Source: Chimonanthus salicifolius
Lineage: Eukaryota; Streptophyta; Magnoliopsida; Laurales; Calycanthaceae
NCBI GenBank assembly: GCA_013350335.1
Contig: CM023539.1
Coordinates: 40,038,631 to 40,102,630 of the forward strand
Length of the DNA stretch: 64,000 nt
Direction: 5' to 3'
A program made the translations under genes and the position numbers. The notes under the pieces were generated by a model, which saw only the letters and a program-made list of their open reading frames with translations, did no database searches and had not been told where the DNA came from. Positions 11,401-26,400 of this stretch are shown piece after piece (positions within the stretch are counted from its first letter, which is position 1; every line of letters begins with the position of its first letter).

Positions 11401-14400
11401 CAAGAAAACTTTAATTAGGTTAATCAAGCAACAATTTTTAAACTTCTCAAATTCTAATTGCTTAAAATTATTTTTACCCTTAAAAAATTTAAATATTTAT
11501 TTACTGAACTAATTAAACATGTTATCCATCTATATATTTGGATTTTTTGAGCAATGATTATTTAAAGTGATCAAAATTTATGGTCTTTAAAATATGTTGT
11601 TCAGTTGATCTAATTAAGGACTTAAGGTTTTACAAGAACCATAATCAACCATATACCTCTCCAATCAAAGTGATTTTTGTGGGCTCCATTTATATTTGAA
11701 ATTCATGAAATTAAATATTAAATAACTGATAATTGCCAAAATTTGAAAAACTTAAAATATAACTTGATACATCTCATTAGGATGATATTTTATCAATTCC
11801 ATATGCAAATATAAAACACTTTGATAAAGATATTATTGTGGCTTACATATTTTACAAATATGTAATAATTTAAAAATAAAAAATAATTTTTGTAGGCCAT
11901 AAAATGAAATAGTGTAAAAATAGAGAAAAAGTGTAAAAAGGGAAGAAATTCTAATTACAAGTATTGCATGAATAATAGAAGAGTGAGAAGTGACAAAATA
12001 AGAAAATTCCAATACCAGTTTTTTTTTTCTAAAAATAAGAGGACTTAAATACACATGGTCCTATCTGACTTTCTCGACAAAATCTGAATGGTATGCAATG
12101 CATTGGCTTGGTGTCAGTTGCATTGTAACAGGGACAATCCAAGAGCTCCTCATTGATAATATGCATAAAACCTTTCATAGAAGCAAAACACCAGAAGGCA
12201 TAATTACCTCAGTCTGAATCAGATCTGCATGAATGACATCAGCTTTAATGTTATCAAATGCCAATTCCTTGTATAGTTCCTTTGCTCTTTCCTTGCTTTG
12301 GACAAACACTAGTATAGGAGGATTCAGACTCTGCCACCAGTAGGTCATGGTCACAATAACAGCAAGGAACACTAAAATTTGCAATTAAATTGAGACAAAA
12401 GTACAGAACAAGTCGCACAGAGAAGAAATGGGAATGTCAATACACTTTAAGGGATTCTTCCCATAATGATAATTTTATTGTGATGTAGAAGAAAACATCA
12501 ACCAAAAAAAACAGAGACCGAAATCTGAAAGAGGCGAAGACAAAAACAGAATCCAAGTCTAAGAGGGTCAGTTCATAGGTTAAATTCAGGGCAATGGTGC
12601 AAATAGGAGTGTGGATGCCTGAAAGCTAGGGGCGCTTCTCAGTCCTATTGTTCTTATGATTTCTGTCTTGTGCTAGCCATGAAGTGCAACCCTTGGCTTC
12701 AGTATGGAAATTCGTAGGCCCTTTGAAGAGTATATATTCTGTTCGGCTACTCCGCAAAATAAGATTCTCACGGTAGACAATTTAGTCTGTCGGCAAAATC
12801 GTAGGATATGCAACATGTATGCAAATTGTGTCTGTCCTGCAATGAATCCATCAATTACCAGCTTCTATCCTGCCCCGTGGCCAGGAGTTTTTTGGTGGCT
12901 ATCTTGGGATGGTTCAACATTCAGTGGTTCTGAATGGATCGCTCTTGGGCAACTTCAGGGCCTCGACAATAGGTGCTAAGAACAGAAAAGGCTCGGTCCT
13001 CTGGAAAGCTGTTTTCAGGGCAGCTCTTTGGTCTATTTGGCTCAAGTGCAACGCCAGATGTTTGCAAGGGATTTGTGAGGAATAAGATGTGGTGTCGAAG
13101 TGGACTAAACGGAGGGCAGCAAGCTGGGTTTCTATTTCCCCCTTGTTCAAAGGAGTCTCTCCCAGTGTCAAATGCAGAAATTGGAGTGAGGTAACTTCAG
13201 ACCTCCCGGCTTGATCCAGGCAGTTTCTTGGTAAGGTTTAACGTCCATATAATCTGGATTTTGTGGTTTATGCTGAGGTTTAGGCCTTGTACTTAGGTTT
13301 AAGAGAAGCTGTTCAGATTGGAGCCTTTCCTCTCATTGTCAAATGGGATTCATCTTATGTGATAAGGAAGGCTAAAAGGTTGGCTCCGTTTCCTAGGGCG
13401 TTGGCAGATTTATTTGAGGAGGTTTTTGTAATGTGTCAAGGTACTGTGGCGTCTTTCTTTCATTCTTGGAGAGGGGGTAACGGCAAAGCAAATTCCCTTG
13501 CTAAAAGGGGTGTAGGTCTTTTCCGCTATATCTCCGGTCCTAACCTGGCTTCGCTGTAATTCCTTCCTGTATTCCCCTTCAGTGGTTTGTTGCTGTATTA
13601 GTATCTCTCCTTTTTCAATAAAATTATCATCATTCCCAAAAAAAAAAAAGAGTATAAGCATCAACACCATCATATTAGTCAAGGTGCAAGGTGCAATCAA
13701 GGTGTCAAAGGGTCTTAGAGCCTGTGGCACAAGGCACATGTCTGTCTAGCTGCGAGCTTAATTATGCTAGATGCACTTATTTAAATACTTCGTAGATTCA
13801 TGGATTTGTGTCATTACTTCATCAATATTCACAAAATACAGTACTACTCATCCAAAGCACCAAAATATATTGGCAAAGCTTTGAAGCCTCATTATATAAG
13901 CATTGCATGTATACATGCACAATATATTATCTAATAATAAGAACTTCTACCGAAAGTATTACTAACAATCACTCCATGCTAATTATAATATTGACTAGTT
14001 GAACAGCGGAAATTCAGTGCTAAAGCAGGTGAGGTGGCTGTGAGCATGCAGTGGTTGATGTGATGGAGGTGGGCTAAAATAAATATGAGAGGTAAGTAAA
14101 GAAGGGAAGAGATACGGCGAGAATGCAATATGAATATTAATGATTGACTGATTCACTGATAGACAAGGAATTACAACAGCATATTAATACAATAGGCAAC
14201 AATGGGCTCTCTTCCAAGAGTGATCCTTTTTTTCCATAATGAGGAAATGACAACTACATGACATCGGTGGGGAAAGAAACAGGGAGGATGTTTGTGAGGA
14301 GAGATTGTCACGCGAACTTGCTATAATAGTCTCAGTAACACAGATGCAGAATGGGAGTGGACGCTTGAAGGAGAAGGTGAGGCCTTGAGGGGTTAATGTG

Positions 14401-17400
14401 GAGAGTTTCCTCTGTGGATGTACTATGTCCTTATTCTTGAGAACGGTGGCTTTCATAGGTAGACAAGGACAGTCCAACAATAATTTACAAATCTAAGTCA
14501 AGGACCACATTTCATTCTTAGGCGAAGAGCGGGAGCCAAAGAGGCTGAAGACTCTCAAAAAGGTGAATGGCAAGAGCTGAGAAGGCTAGTTTTTTTATGC
14601 AATCTTTGATAATTCTTAGATGGGGCCCATGCCCCTAGTCAAGGTCTCTGAACATGCTAATCACTCCTAATACACTACCTACTACCAAAAATATTAATAA
14701 TAATAATAACAACAACAATAAAAAAGCTTATTATAAAAGGGATTTTTAAAAAGAGCTAGGTGAGGGCCTAGGCACAACTAAGTTGTGCCTTTCACTCCTA
14801 TGATCACTACTAAACAAACACCATGGCATGGATGACTTCATTAGAAAATTGGTGACTTTTGCAAAGTACCTTAAAAATAACTTAGAAGGATGACAGATAA
14901 AGGTTCAATCGCATTTGATCCATCCACTAGTCCAATTAGTAACTCTCACAAGTCATTGCTATAATAGCAGTGAGCATGTCAATCTGATAATTGATGCTCA
15001 TTCTAAGGATAGAAGGAAAACAAAAATCATTCTTAAAACAATTGCAGGGAACCAGATACATTCCCTAAACACACTTTTTTATGGAAACCTAAACACTTAA
15101 GAAAAGGTCAACTAGCTAATCAAGTTGCTTCAACATCCAATATGTATGATGTGTTCATATATATTAGACATTGATTTATGCAACATGAAATTATACATGA
15201 TACGAGTCATTTTAGGCCATAGTGGTTTTTGTGTGCCACATTTCTTTTTATCTTTTTCCTTTCCTTTATTTCTTTCCATTTGGAGAGATCACATTTCAAT
15301 TTGTATATATGTACATGCAGTTGGACAGGCATGTCAAGACGGATGAGTGTGGCTCCAATAAAAGAGAGAAACAAGGAACACCACTTGAGATGTTTTGCAT
15401 GTACAAAAAGAATGGAAAGAATGTAAGTTAAAATTAATTAAATGGTTGCAAGTTTAAGGAACTATGAGAAGCAAAGACAAAGGACATAGTGAGAGATGAC
15501 ATATGCTGCGTAGGTGATAGAAAGATGGCTTTAAAGATGTTGAGTGGAAAAAATGACCCCAAGTGGATGTGATAGGGCCTGATATTCTTGTCTTGTATAG
15601 TGTAATTTTCTTTCCAACGATTTTTTTCTTGTTGCCTAAAGAAGGGGAAAAAAGGGATGGGTTTTATCACATTTTGTATATATCCCTCCTCAAAACAGTA
15701 AACAATTCACTAGATAGAAACTTTAGGTAACAGATAGTCATCGTATCTTACACAAAAGCCCAATCTTGTTGAGCATGAAAGTTGTACTCTTTTCACGGTT
15801 GGCCCATTTCTTCTCCAAATATGGGTATTTCTGGGACCAATTGAAGATTATGTGCCTTTAGAATATAGTTTTAAAGAAACGAAGAAAAAATTGATTTTCC
15901 CCAATTGCACCACTTCAATATTGAAGGCAGAATCTCTGCAACCATCTTCTAAGGATAACATACATTTTGTGCATAGGTAAAATAAACTAGGATACATTCC
16001 ACTTATTTAAAAGAAAAAAGAAAAAGAGGGATATAGAATGGTTTTCACAAGTTCAACTCATTCTCAAAGAATGGCTAATTTAAAATGGAATCTACTTTCA
16101 GCACACGAATTCAAACTACTGCATAATGCAACTTTTTGCAGCCTATTCTAGCATTGGATATAATGTGCTTCACAGCTTACATTAACATTGGTTGAGGGTT
16201 TACATCTTAAGCTATATGCAATTTGACTTAATTGTACACAAATTGGCTGCATACCTCTGCAAAACTTTGACGCAGTGCAAGAAGTTTTCCTTCTTCACTT
16301 CCAGCAAAAATCAGTTTTTGTTTTATCAGTTCAGATGCAGAGTTCCTGTTAATTGTTGAACATGCATTAATTTTACAAATAGCATTAAATTAAAGCATGA
16401 CCAAGTTGTACTTCAGTAATCCTAGTCAGAGAGAAGCACTTTGAAGTTGTTTGCATCTTTTACTTACTTCCTACCCACAATAACCCTAACAGCATCATGC
16501 ATAATAGAACGTGCAAGTTCTTCAACAGAATCAGGTAGAGTAGCACTGAACAATGAACGAACTATAGAGGGATTTGAACACGCTTTGACCACAGAATCAA
16601 TTTGCTCTACAAAACCAAGCTCAAATAACTTATCAGATTCATCCAAGACAAGATACTCCACCCTGCACAAACAGGCAGCAAACAAACACAAAGAAGAGTG
16701 TCAACAAATCCCATTGTGTATAACTCGTATTAATAGCAATATTTATTAGCAAACAGATGAGAATCCCAATCCCCTGACCCAAAACCAAAAAAATGGGTGA
16801 CCATAGAATGACTGACTAGAACAATATTCTTTTTTTACGCTCACAGCACATTTTTTTGCATAGATTTTCCCAAGAAAACAGGATTTGCTCCTGTTTGTTT
16901 GCACAGAATTTACCCACGAATATGAATTCAGAGCCAAATTTTCATAGGAAATAGCCCAAAAACTTTCCCATCATGACCCATGGAGAATTGCTTTCCTAGG
17001 AAAATTATGAAGTTCTTCAAGGCTTGACAAATAAAATCTTAAACGCCTTAATTATATGCATACCTGATTTGTCTCATTTATTAAACGAGTTGAAACAACC
17101 CAACAAAGCTACCCAACCCGACCCATTTTTTAAATGGATTAAGCTAACCCGACTAAGAACTAAATGGGTTGACCTAACTCAACACATTTACCAAATTAGG
17201 TTGACTCAATGGGTCCAACCTATTTATCTATCCAAGTAGATACAAAGATTAAATAGGTCACCCACCTTGACTCATTTATTAAATGATTGACCCAACTAGG
17301 GGTGAAAATTGGGCCAAGCCTAACATGAGCCTGCAGGAAAAAAAATCCGAGTTTGGGTTGACTCTGGCTCAAGTTGGGCTCATTTTTGGGCCTAAAATAT

Positions 17401-20400
17401 ATGGCCCGATTAGAATTTGGGTTGGCCATGCCAAGTACATGGAAGCAAGATTTTGGCCCAAGAGCTCAAATTTGAGCCATAATTTATAAAATATAGTTTT
17501 CTTTAACTAATTTTGTGCATAAATATAAAACTTATGTAATATATAATTAATATTTCAAGAATAATGCAAAACTTTCATTTTAGGCCCAAATAAGCCTGAG
17601 CCCAAGCCCATTTAAGCCCGCATAAACATTTCAAACTTGAAAGTGGGCTTAGGTCCTATAAATACAATTCAAGCTAGGCTACGGTTTGACTCATTCAGGT
17701 TCACCCAAGCCCAAGCTCGAGCTTGAGTCTGGGCAAACCCAAAGCCCAACCTAGGCCACCGTAGTTGCAGCCCTAGACCCTAGCAAATACCTACTTATCT
17801 TGAATCATTTGCTAAATGGGTAAGTCCAACTTGACTCAACCCATTTATCAACCAATTTTTCCTTATGTTGGTTAGTGACAAATAAACACAGGAAAACTTT
17901 TAGATTAAAAAGTGAATTCCTACTAAGCCATTTTCTTAAGAAAATTTTCCAATCAGAATCTACTTTTCCATTAGAATTCATTTTCCCAGAAAACAAACAA
18001 ATGTGCCCTTAAGAAAGGAAAAAGTTGTAGGAAGAAAGTCACAACCTTGCATTTACTTTCAACTCATAAATCAATACCTGAAAATCAAATGCTAAGTAGG
18101 AGACTGTAAACAAATGCAGACAATACCTGCTTAGATCAAGCTTTCTTTTGTGAATAGCAAATTCCAAGCGCCGAGGTGTGGACACAAGTATGTTACACGG
18201 TATTTTCTTGAAATCAGAAGATTTGGCTAATTCTTTAGTCATCAATTTGATATAATATTTCTTCCCCTTGGCCATTTTCTTGCACTCTCTTGTTGTTTGT
18301 GCAGCTAATTCCCGTGTAGGACAAAGAATCACAGCTCTGATGCCATCTTTGGATCCTGGCTGATTTACAACAAAAAAGGAGGGATGATTTACACAATAAC
18401 CATCAAATTATCTATTCAAAGGTAGTACATATGAAAGCCAAAGTTAGGAATACTTACCTTAAGTTTCATAAGTATGGGGCATATGAAGGCCAAAGTCTTG
18501 CCAGAACCTGTTGGTGCACAAGCAAAACACTCTCGCCCCTACGATAAATAAGGTTGAGCACCGAAAGCATAAGCTTATAGATAAAAAATAGATAAGCAGT
18601 CGCTTCCAAAGACTGAATATCACTTTACCAATCAAAATAAGATAACATGAAATTAGTATTCAAAAAAATAAGATAACATGAAATTCTAGAAACATCGAGT
18701 CTCATTAGGATTCAGCAACTACACAATCTAGTGAAAGAAAACATAAAGATGGCTTAAAAAGTAGGCCATACTGAGAGGAGAATTGGAATAGCCTGCCTTT
18801 GGATAGGTGTTGGTTCTTTAAATCCCAGCTCTGCTAAATAGCGTAATATGTATGGCTTACAGTTGTATCTGTTTAAAAACCAAAAACCAAGTCATGTATT
18901 TAGTTGTTAAAATTGCACAAAAACATTTCAACAGAATATAATTTTTACAACCTGTTAACAAAGAACTAAGTGCACTGAGGGATTCTCCTACTTCGGAGAC
19001 AGTTGTACTTATATTGAGATGTTGGAATATTATGGCTTTATGTATTTTTCTTATTTTTTTCCGCTTGGGTTCAAGTCTCTTAGACTCATTTTATATATAT
19101 GTAATGCTTCTTCTCTCTTAATACATTTTCTCGTCTTGTTACTGCTAAAAAAGAAAAACAAAGAACTAAGTGCAAACCTGATGGGCAAAACTCAAAAGTC
19201 TCAAAAAGAAAACCATGACTCCCAAAATAGTTAGAAATCAGAAAACTAGTTGGGAAAACACATTTTACTCATCATCATCATCATCAGCAAGGTATCCCCA
19301 TCTATCTGAGGCCGGCTTTATAAGTTCTTCTCCTCCAATTAGCACTATCATAAACCGTTACCATCAGTCACTCCACATTCCAAAATTTCCTTTTTTATCC
19401 CTTCCTCCATGTTTTCCGAAGGTTGGTCTCTCCTCCTAGTGCCTTCAATCCCTAACCTCTCCACCCTACATACTGGAGTTGTGCTTAGTTTTCTACTGAT
19501 ATAACCAAACTATCTCAAACGAGTTCCTCTCAATTTGTCATCTATCGGAACTATCTTTAGACTATCTCTAATGCGTTCATTTCTAACTCTATTTTTTAGA
19601 GTTAAACCACTCATCCAACGTAGCATACACATCTCTGTTGTCTTAACTTTGTTTACTTGTCTGATGCGGAGCAAAAGTTTCTTTATTTATTTCTTTCCAT
19701 TTTCGATTTGGTAGTAATTAGACAATAGGATTTTCTATTTTTAATGAGTTATTTTCGTTTGAAGTGTATTTAGATGTTTCTAATTTTAGGTGTTGCTATT
19801 TTATTACTTTGAGATTATTACAAATACACTATGTAATCCCGTTTTTGGGAGAACACGATTGAATGAATAAGATTTTGAGAGTTTTCGCTCATACCTTGCG
19901 AATGGAGTTTCGTTGGTGAGACCAAGGGCGTGAGGCCAAGTACAATTCTTCTCTTCCCTTCTTCTCTCTCTTTCTTCTTTCCCCTCTCCCTATTTTTGTT
20001 TTCTTCATAGCACTGCCGTCGTGCCCTTCCCAAAGCTTATCCTCTCGCTGTCGTGCCTCCATACTCCCTCCCCTGCTGTCGTTTCTCTCTCCCAGACCTA
20101 TCTAGCATTTGCCGCAACCTGTATTTCCATCCCTGTGACTTCCACAACCCCACCCATTCCTTTGTTGCCGCAAGCCTCCATTACTTTCTTATTACCATCC
20201 GTGTCCCTTTCTCTGAATTCCATTCGTACCCCTTGCTTTAATTCCATAAGTTTCCTCTTCTTTACCACCGTGACCCATTTTTACCTTAAGCTATCCTTTC
20301 GTTTAATTCCATCCGTACATGTGCCCATTCATTTCATTTAATACATTACCTTTGGACTCCATTATTCTCATTAACACATTATATTTGTGGAACTTGCACG

Positions 20401-23400
20401 ATTGTTATTATTATTTAATTGCATATATTAATTGTTGGTTTAATTTCAGCTCATATTAGTTTTAGGTGCATTATTTTCATCCCTTTTGGTCTTTAGGCAA
20501 CCACATTTAGGCATTTTAGGATCCCCTATCCCTTGTCTTGCATCAATTTGGTATCAGTAACCTAGGTTAGGAGAGTTCCCTAACTTTTCAGATCTTAGGT
20601 AGCATTTAAAAAATAATAATTAATTAATTAATTTAAAAAAAAAAAAAAAAATTTGCATCACCACATTAAGTTATTTCTTTCATTCATTGTGTATAGACTT
20701 AGGTCATTACATCACTGCATTCCTTAGAGTTGAGTCCCATCATTTAGTGTGCCTTCCTGTGCATGTCCACACATGGTGGCCGAGAATATCAACCAAATAT
20801 GGATCTCACATTGTTTATCAAAATCTTAGATGATATCAATGTTCGCTTAGCCAAGATAGGAAACCAGAATAGCAGAACAGGCGACCAAAATCGATAACCA
20901 TTTCGATGAACTAGAGCTTTCCCTCAATGAAAACAATGACATGGAAGTTGGTGACCGAGAGCGTGGTAGAGGAAGAAATGGTCCCCACAACCATTATGCT
21001 TTTCATGACATTCCCGACCCTGAATCTGAAATAGTGAGATCTGTTAAAGTTGAGGCTCCGAGTTTTGATGGTCAACTTGACCCCAAGGCTTTTTATTGAC
21101 CGGTTGTCTTGCATTGTAACACTACTTTGAATGGTATAACATGTCAGAAGGGCGTCAGGTGAGATTTGCAAAAATGAAATTGTTAGGTCAAACCAAACTT
21201 TTCTGGACCAATGTAGAGCGCCAAATTAAAATAGTCAGAGGTGAGCCTATTTCTCATTGAGATGAAACGAAAGAAAAATTGAAAGAAAAATACCTCCCTT
21301 TGACCGATGGAGAGATATTAATGGATCAATGGCAAGCACTTCGTCAGGGAAACATGTTAGTCCGCGATTGCATCGACAAGTTTGATGAGTACATGATGAG
21401 ATGTGATATAAAGGAAGACCTTCTTGTGACTCTTTCTCGGTTTAGAATGGGTCTCCGTTCAGATCTCCAAAAAGAGTTGATTCCCCACAGTATCAACACC
21501 TTGGAGGAGATTTATCAGAGAGTTCAAGAGTTGGAGCGTTCCTTGACCCCGAACCCTATTAAGCAGTTTGAGTCTACTCCACGGGATACGGTGAGTCAAG
21601 CCAAGCCAGCCACTAGTGCTCCATTCCAAAACAAGGATGTAAGTGTTAAAGGAGCTTCTAGTGCGAGTTCTTCCAAACAAGGGACCAAATGCTACAACTG
21701 TCATGGTTATGGGAATTTCGCTCACGAATGTCCTACCAAGACTCGGAATAAGTAAATAACCCTTGTGCTAGGAAAAACAATCCAATGAAAAGACTGACCA
21801 GGACGTTGAGAATGAATTATTATATGCAAGAGAACATCCTGAAAGTGATGAAGGCATTGACGATTTCGACGAATATCCCCTTTGGTTGGTTAGGTGTGTT
21901 CCCATATCATTCCCATCCATAGACCCGAGTCCAGTGCCAGTGTCGCCCAAGTTGTCTAAGTCTGTATCTGCATTTGCACCACATACATATGCATTGCATG
22001 TGCAACTAGGTCATTTCATTTCTTCATTAGTAAACTTATATATTATATATGTATATGTATGTATATATGAATAAAGATAAAACTTAATACATGATAGGGT
22101 TTCATAATATGAAGAAATGAATATTTGCTTGTCCGCCCACACACACACATGTATGTGCATGTGGAATTTTGGGCCTCTTGACCCTCACACATATCCATCA
22201 AAGATAAAGTGGCCAAACATGCAACAAATCTCATGGCTATTGATACCATTTTAACGCAAGAAAATAATAATGGCTACCAATTGTTGCATCTTGAAAGATA
22301 AAATGTGAACAAGCCCAAGTATTCACTGGCACCTTGTTTGATCAAATGGGACATTGGATTGTCCATAGCATAGTTACTTGGTTTGCAATTTGACTACTTT
22401 GCATTCAAGTTTGTAGTTCAAAATTCGATATATATTATGATTCACTAATTTGTTGGAGTAGGCTTATTTAGGTTTTTTTTTTTTTTTTTTAGTTCGGAAA
22501 ATTCATATTTCGAGTTAACTAACTATAATGAAGTAATTCAATTTTTCAATTAAATATAGTTTGATTTATTTTGTATGGGTCAAAGGCCTAGTTCAACTAA
22601 CTTGTTAATAAAACTGCTAGTATTCTCACTATCATCATATGTCAAACCATAAGTGACTTTATTAAAACCTATATATTGATGTAATTGTCAAAAAAAAAAA
22701 AAATCACTCATTACTCACATGATTTGTGTTGATAAACTTGCAAAAAATAAGTATAACATTGGCAATGGCAGTTGGGAAGTCAACCCCTTCCTCATAGGTG
22801 TTCTAGGATGTGGAAAGCTATTTGTTCTTGTGTAAATAAGTTTAAGCAAGGCATTTGCTTTCGGGTCGACTGTGGGGACAAAATTAAGTGTTGGAGAGAT
22901 CATTGGTGTGGTGAGACTCCCTTGCTTCCAACTTCCTTTCTCTTTTCAGGCTGTCAACATCTGTGGATGCTTATGTAGCAAATTTCTTTTCATCTGACCA
23001 AGTGGTTGGGGACATCCACTTTCGGAGAAATGTCTATCGACTTGGAAGTCGATGCTTTTGCCTCCCTCCTACTCCTACTCCTCCTTAGTTCTTCGCAGCC
23101 TAACCCTTTAAGGGAAGATGAACGGATTTGGTGGCCATATCCCTACAAATCCTTCTTGGTCAAATCCTTTTTTTTTATGGAGGAACCATTGTAATGAGAT
23201 CCCGATGGTCAACCTTGCAATCTGGACCTCAAAAGCTCACTGTAGGAGTTGGGAAGATCCTAACCCATGACAACATTCGCAAAAGGAAGAGAATTATAGT
23301 TGGTGTTTGCCCTCTCTATCTCCATGCTTATGAGGAAGCAATTAACCTCCTCCATTGTCCCTTCGCTTCTTTGGTGTGGGACTCCACTCTTCGCCCCTTT

Positions 23401-26400
23401 GAGGTTCAATGGGCTATGCCATCTTCTATTGCTCAGCTCTCTTATGCTTGGTCTCTTTCGCTGGCAAGTTGATGTTCTCAATTCTTTGGCACCTTACTTT
23501 CTTCGCTACTATTTAGATAGTGGTGAAACTCGGGTCGGGTTTTAACCCGCCGAGAAATCGAGTGTGTTGGGTGATGTATTTGCATACTTCGGGTCAGGTC
23601 AGGTTGAGAAGAAAAAACCCACATGGAATTCGGATTGGGTCGAGTTGAAACAATTTAAAACTAACCCGACCCGGCTCAAATTCCACGAATATATAATAGA
23701 TTTTTCCCTCATTTCATTCTCTAACCCTAACCTGCACCGTTCCTTTCCTTCCCACTCCCTACGCCATTCCTTTCTTTCCCAGCTTCCTACACCATTCGAA
23801 CTAGCTTTCTTCTCTCGTCTCTCGTCTCTCCTCTACGTATTCTCTCGTCTCTCTCTCCCTCTCTCTCTATTCTCTCTGATCCCAATTCAACAAAACTCAA
23901 ACATGACTCAGCAAATGAGTCTGAGTTACCAGATTTCCATAATCCTCTGCAAATCTGCAGGGACATGAGAGGTGCATGTGGGCATGATTTTTGGCCATGT
24001 ATTGCAAGGCAAAGGGGTTGATCTGTGGCTGGATTTAACACAGCAACAAGATCCGAGTGGAATGGCCGGAAAGCAAACATCAGATTTCTGAGATCTAGGC
24101 AATTACTAGGGATCTAAGTAGGTTCTCTCTCTATTTTCCTCTCTCTAAAACAGGCCGGGCTCAAGGTCGGGTCGGGCTCATTCTCGGGTTCGAGGTTGGG
24201 TCAGGTTGGTTCTGCAGTTCGGGTTACCAATTCGGGTCGGGTCGGGTCCATCCATTTTTAACATGGGTTAGGGTAGGGTTATCAAAACCCGGCCCAACTC
24301 GCCCGAGTTTCAGCCCTATATTTAGACCTTGTGGTTAGAGCAAAATAATTGATTCTTCAGAAATCATGAAGAGAGCATTTCAAATGTCAATGTTAGAATC
24401 AAAGCAAAATGTGTCGCCTAGGTCTTTACTGATGTAGGACATGCAGCAGAGACCCATTTATTTTAGTATTTTTATTTTCATAGTCCTTGTAAGAAAGCCA
24501 TGTTGGTGGCTTTACTTGTTGGTTTAGGAGTCCTAAAATAATATTAGAAGTTGTGCTAGAGTCAAGAAACCACTTTCGTGGCCTTCCAAACTTAGAGTCA
24601 TGGTCTATTTTCGTGTATTTGTTTTCTTATAAATAGCTATGGATGTAAGAGAGCAGGTACCTCTTTCGAATCAATGAAAATCTAATATTATTGAAGTTAT
24701 CTTGGTTATCTTCTTTGTTTCCTCTGCATTTGCTGCAGACCCATCGTTGCTGGCACGTTCCAATCTTCATCTCGCCGGATTTTGGGCTTAATCCCAGGAG
24801 ACATCACCATCGCAGGAAGATCTGGGCATTATCCCAGTGCTATCACCATCGCCAGTCAATTCCACCCCTGCTACTCGAAGTCTTCCTCTTCTCGCAGCAG
24901 ATTCGCCTCCCTATTTCGCTTCCATCTTTAAACCCAGGTACAAGAAACCTTCCTTCTTCCCTCCATCTTCTTCTCCTTCCTTCCTCTTTCACTTTCTCTC
25001 GATTTCCCTGTTTTCCCTCCTTCCATCGCTACTGACTTCTGCCGCAAACCTCTGTCTTCCACTTTCTATCCTTTTCATTACCTGTGCCTAAACCCCAATT
25101 CAATTCCTCTCCTTTAAAACCCCCACGTGCCAAAAAGTCTTCCCTTTTAGTCACAACTCACACGTGTAAAGAACCCTCACGTGTGTGACCTGAAAAATCG
25201 TCAGGACTGACTTGTTTTTATTTACCCTTCCTGAATTCCAAAATTTCTAAAGCATGGAAGGAGTGTATAGGGTTATCCTAATATATTTTTTTCTTTCTAT
25301 TTTCTGTTATGAATCCCTGACCTCTCTCATCTCTTTGTATTTTCTGGCGCTCCTTCTGTTTTTTTAATGAAGTTTATCATTTCCACATGAACATAAAAAA
25401 AGGTTCAATTGACTGATCCATCTTTCAAATTAATTTGATATTTTCAGAATGTATTAATGCTGGTAAGGCAATCTACTCCACCCCCCCCAAAAAAAAAATA
25501 CCAATATACACTTGAAATGATGAAACTAACAACATGATAACAAGGGAATAAAACAAAACGGGAGCAACAAATGAAAAAACAAATTCACAAGGTAGTAAAA
25601 CTCAAAAATGAAGAACACCTTGTGCTCAATTCTGCAAAACTTTGAAGCGGAGAAGGAACATCATGCCCGGAAATATGAATCCCATGCTTCTTACGCTGTT
25701 CAGCATCTTTCTGAATTCAAAAAGAAACCAAGACAAACATTTAAACCCAAGACAAGAAAAAAGAAAATCGAATATTCAAATAAAATGACATTTAAATTGC
25801 CTGAATCTGTCTATTCAGTTCTTTCTTTCTCAAAGCATCAGCTGTCAGTGCATTGTTCTCTTCAACAGTTACCAGCGATTCTGTGCTCTTGAAAACAATG
25901 AACCCTTCCACCTCTGAAACAGACACAAAAGACAAAAAAGAAAAATTGGATACTAAGTGATTGCGACCATTGTCATCTTGCAGATGATGAAATCAGCTAG
26001 ATTTTTTTTTTGAAAGATGAAATGCTATAAGTATTACCAGAATTCTTTGCCATCCGCTTTCTCTTCTTTTCAGGGACCGTCTTCTCAACTAATTCAGTTG
26101 TACCAGTATCATCATCCCTCAATTCCTCATCATCCTTCCTCTAAATTGAAAATCAGATTAAGTTTCATGGAGAGTAATTAATGTTCTGCCAAATTCCAGT
26201 ACGTAATACTCAAACACACAAAAATATTACTCGTGCTTAAATCTAAACCATTCGAATTATGGATTGCACTGTGGACAGGACAAGGACAAAGTAACTGTGC
26301 TGCTCAGTCTCAACATTATGCTTTCCTAGCATAAGAAAAATGAATGATTAAATGGTTAACATTTGGCACAGGCAAATGCCCACTGCTTGGTTGCTCATAA

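Larger units (their letters stand above)
16663..18126 (-). other. RH57-like intron 7
   Basis: The intron holds a decayed GGGTT/ACCCAA-rich repeat (about 17083-17860) into which hAT-like element C has inserted. Confidence 0.75.
18869..25618 (-). other. RH57-like intron 4 (6.75 kb)
   Basis: This is the largest helicase intron. It contains a retroposon tail, an RTE fragment, a Gypsy LTR-gag unit, a LINE fragment split by hAT element B, an LTR-like segment and a further retroposon tail. The 22020-22760 stretch has only AT-rich sequence with T and A runs. Confidence 0.85.

Noticed and set aside
20021..20341. 106-codon plus-strand frame (Pro/Ser/Leu rich)
   Set aside because: It lies in the CT-rich part of the Gypsy LTR. 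The composition is that of a pyrimidine-rich leader, with no domain.
24691..25091. Plus-strand frames of 84-114 codons
   Set aside because: They overlap each other in a CT-rich LTR-like segment within a helicase intron, with no recognisable motif.
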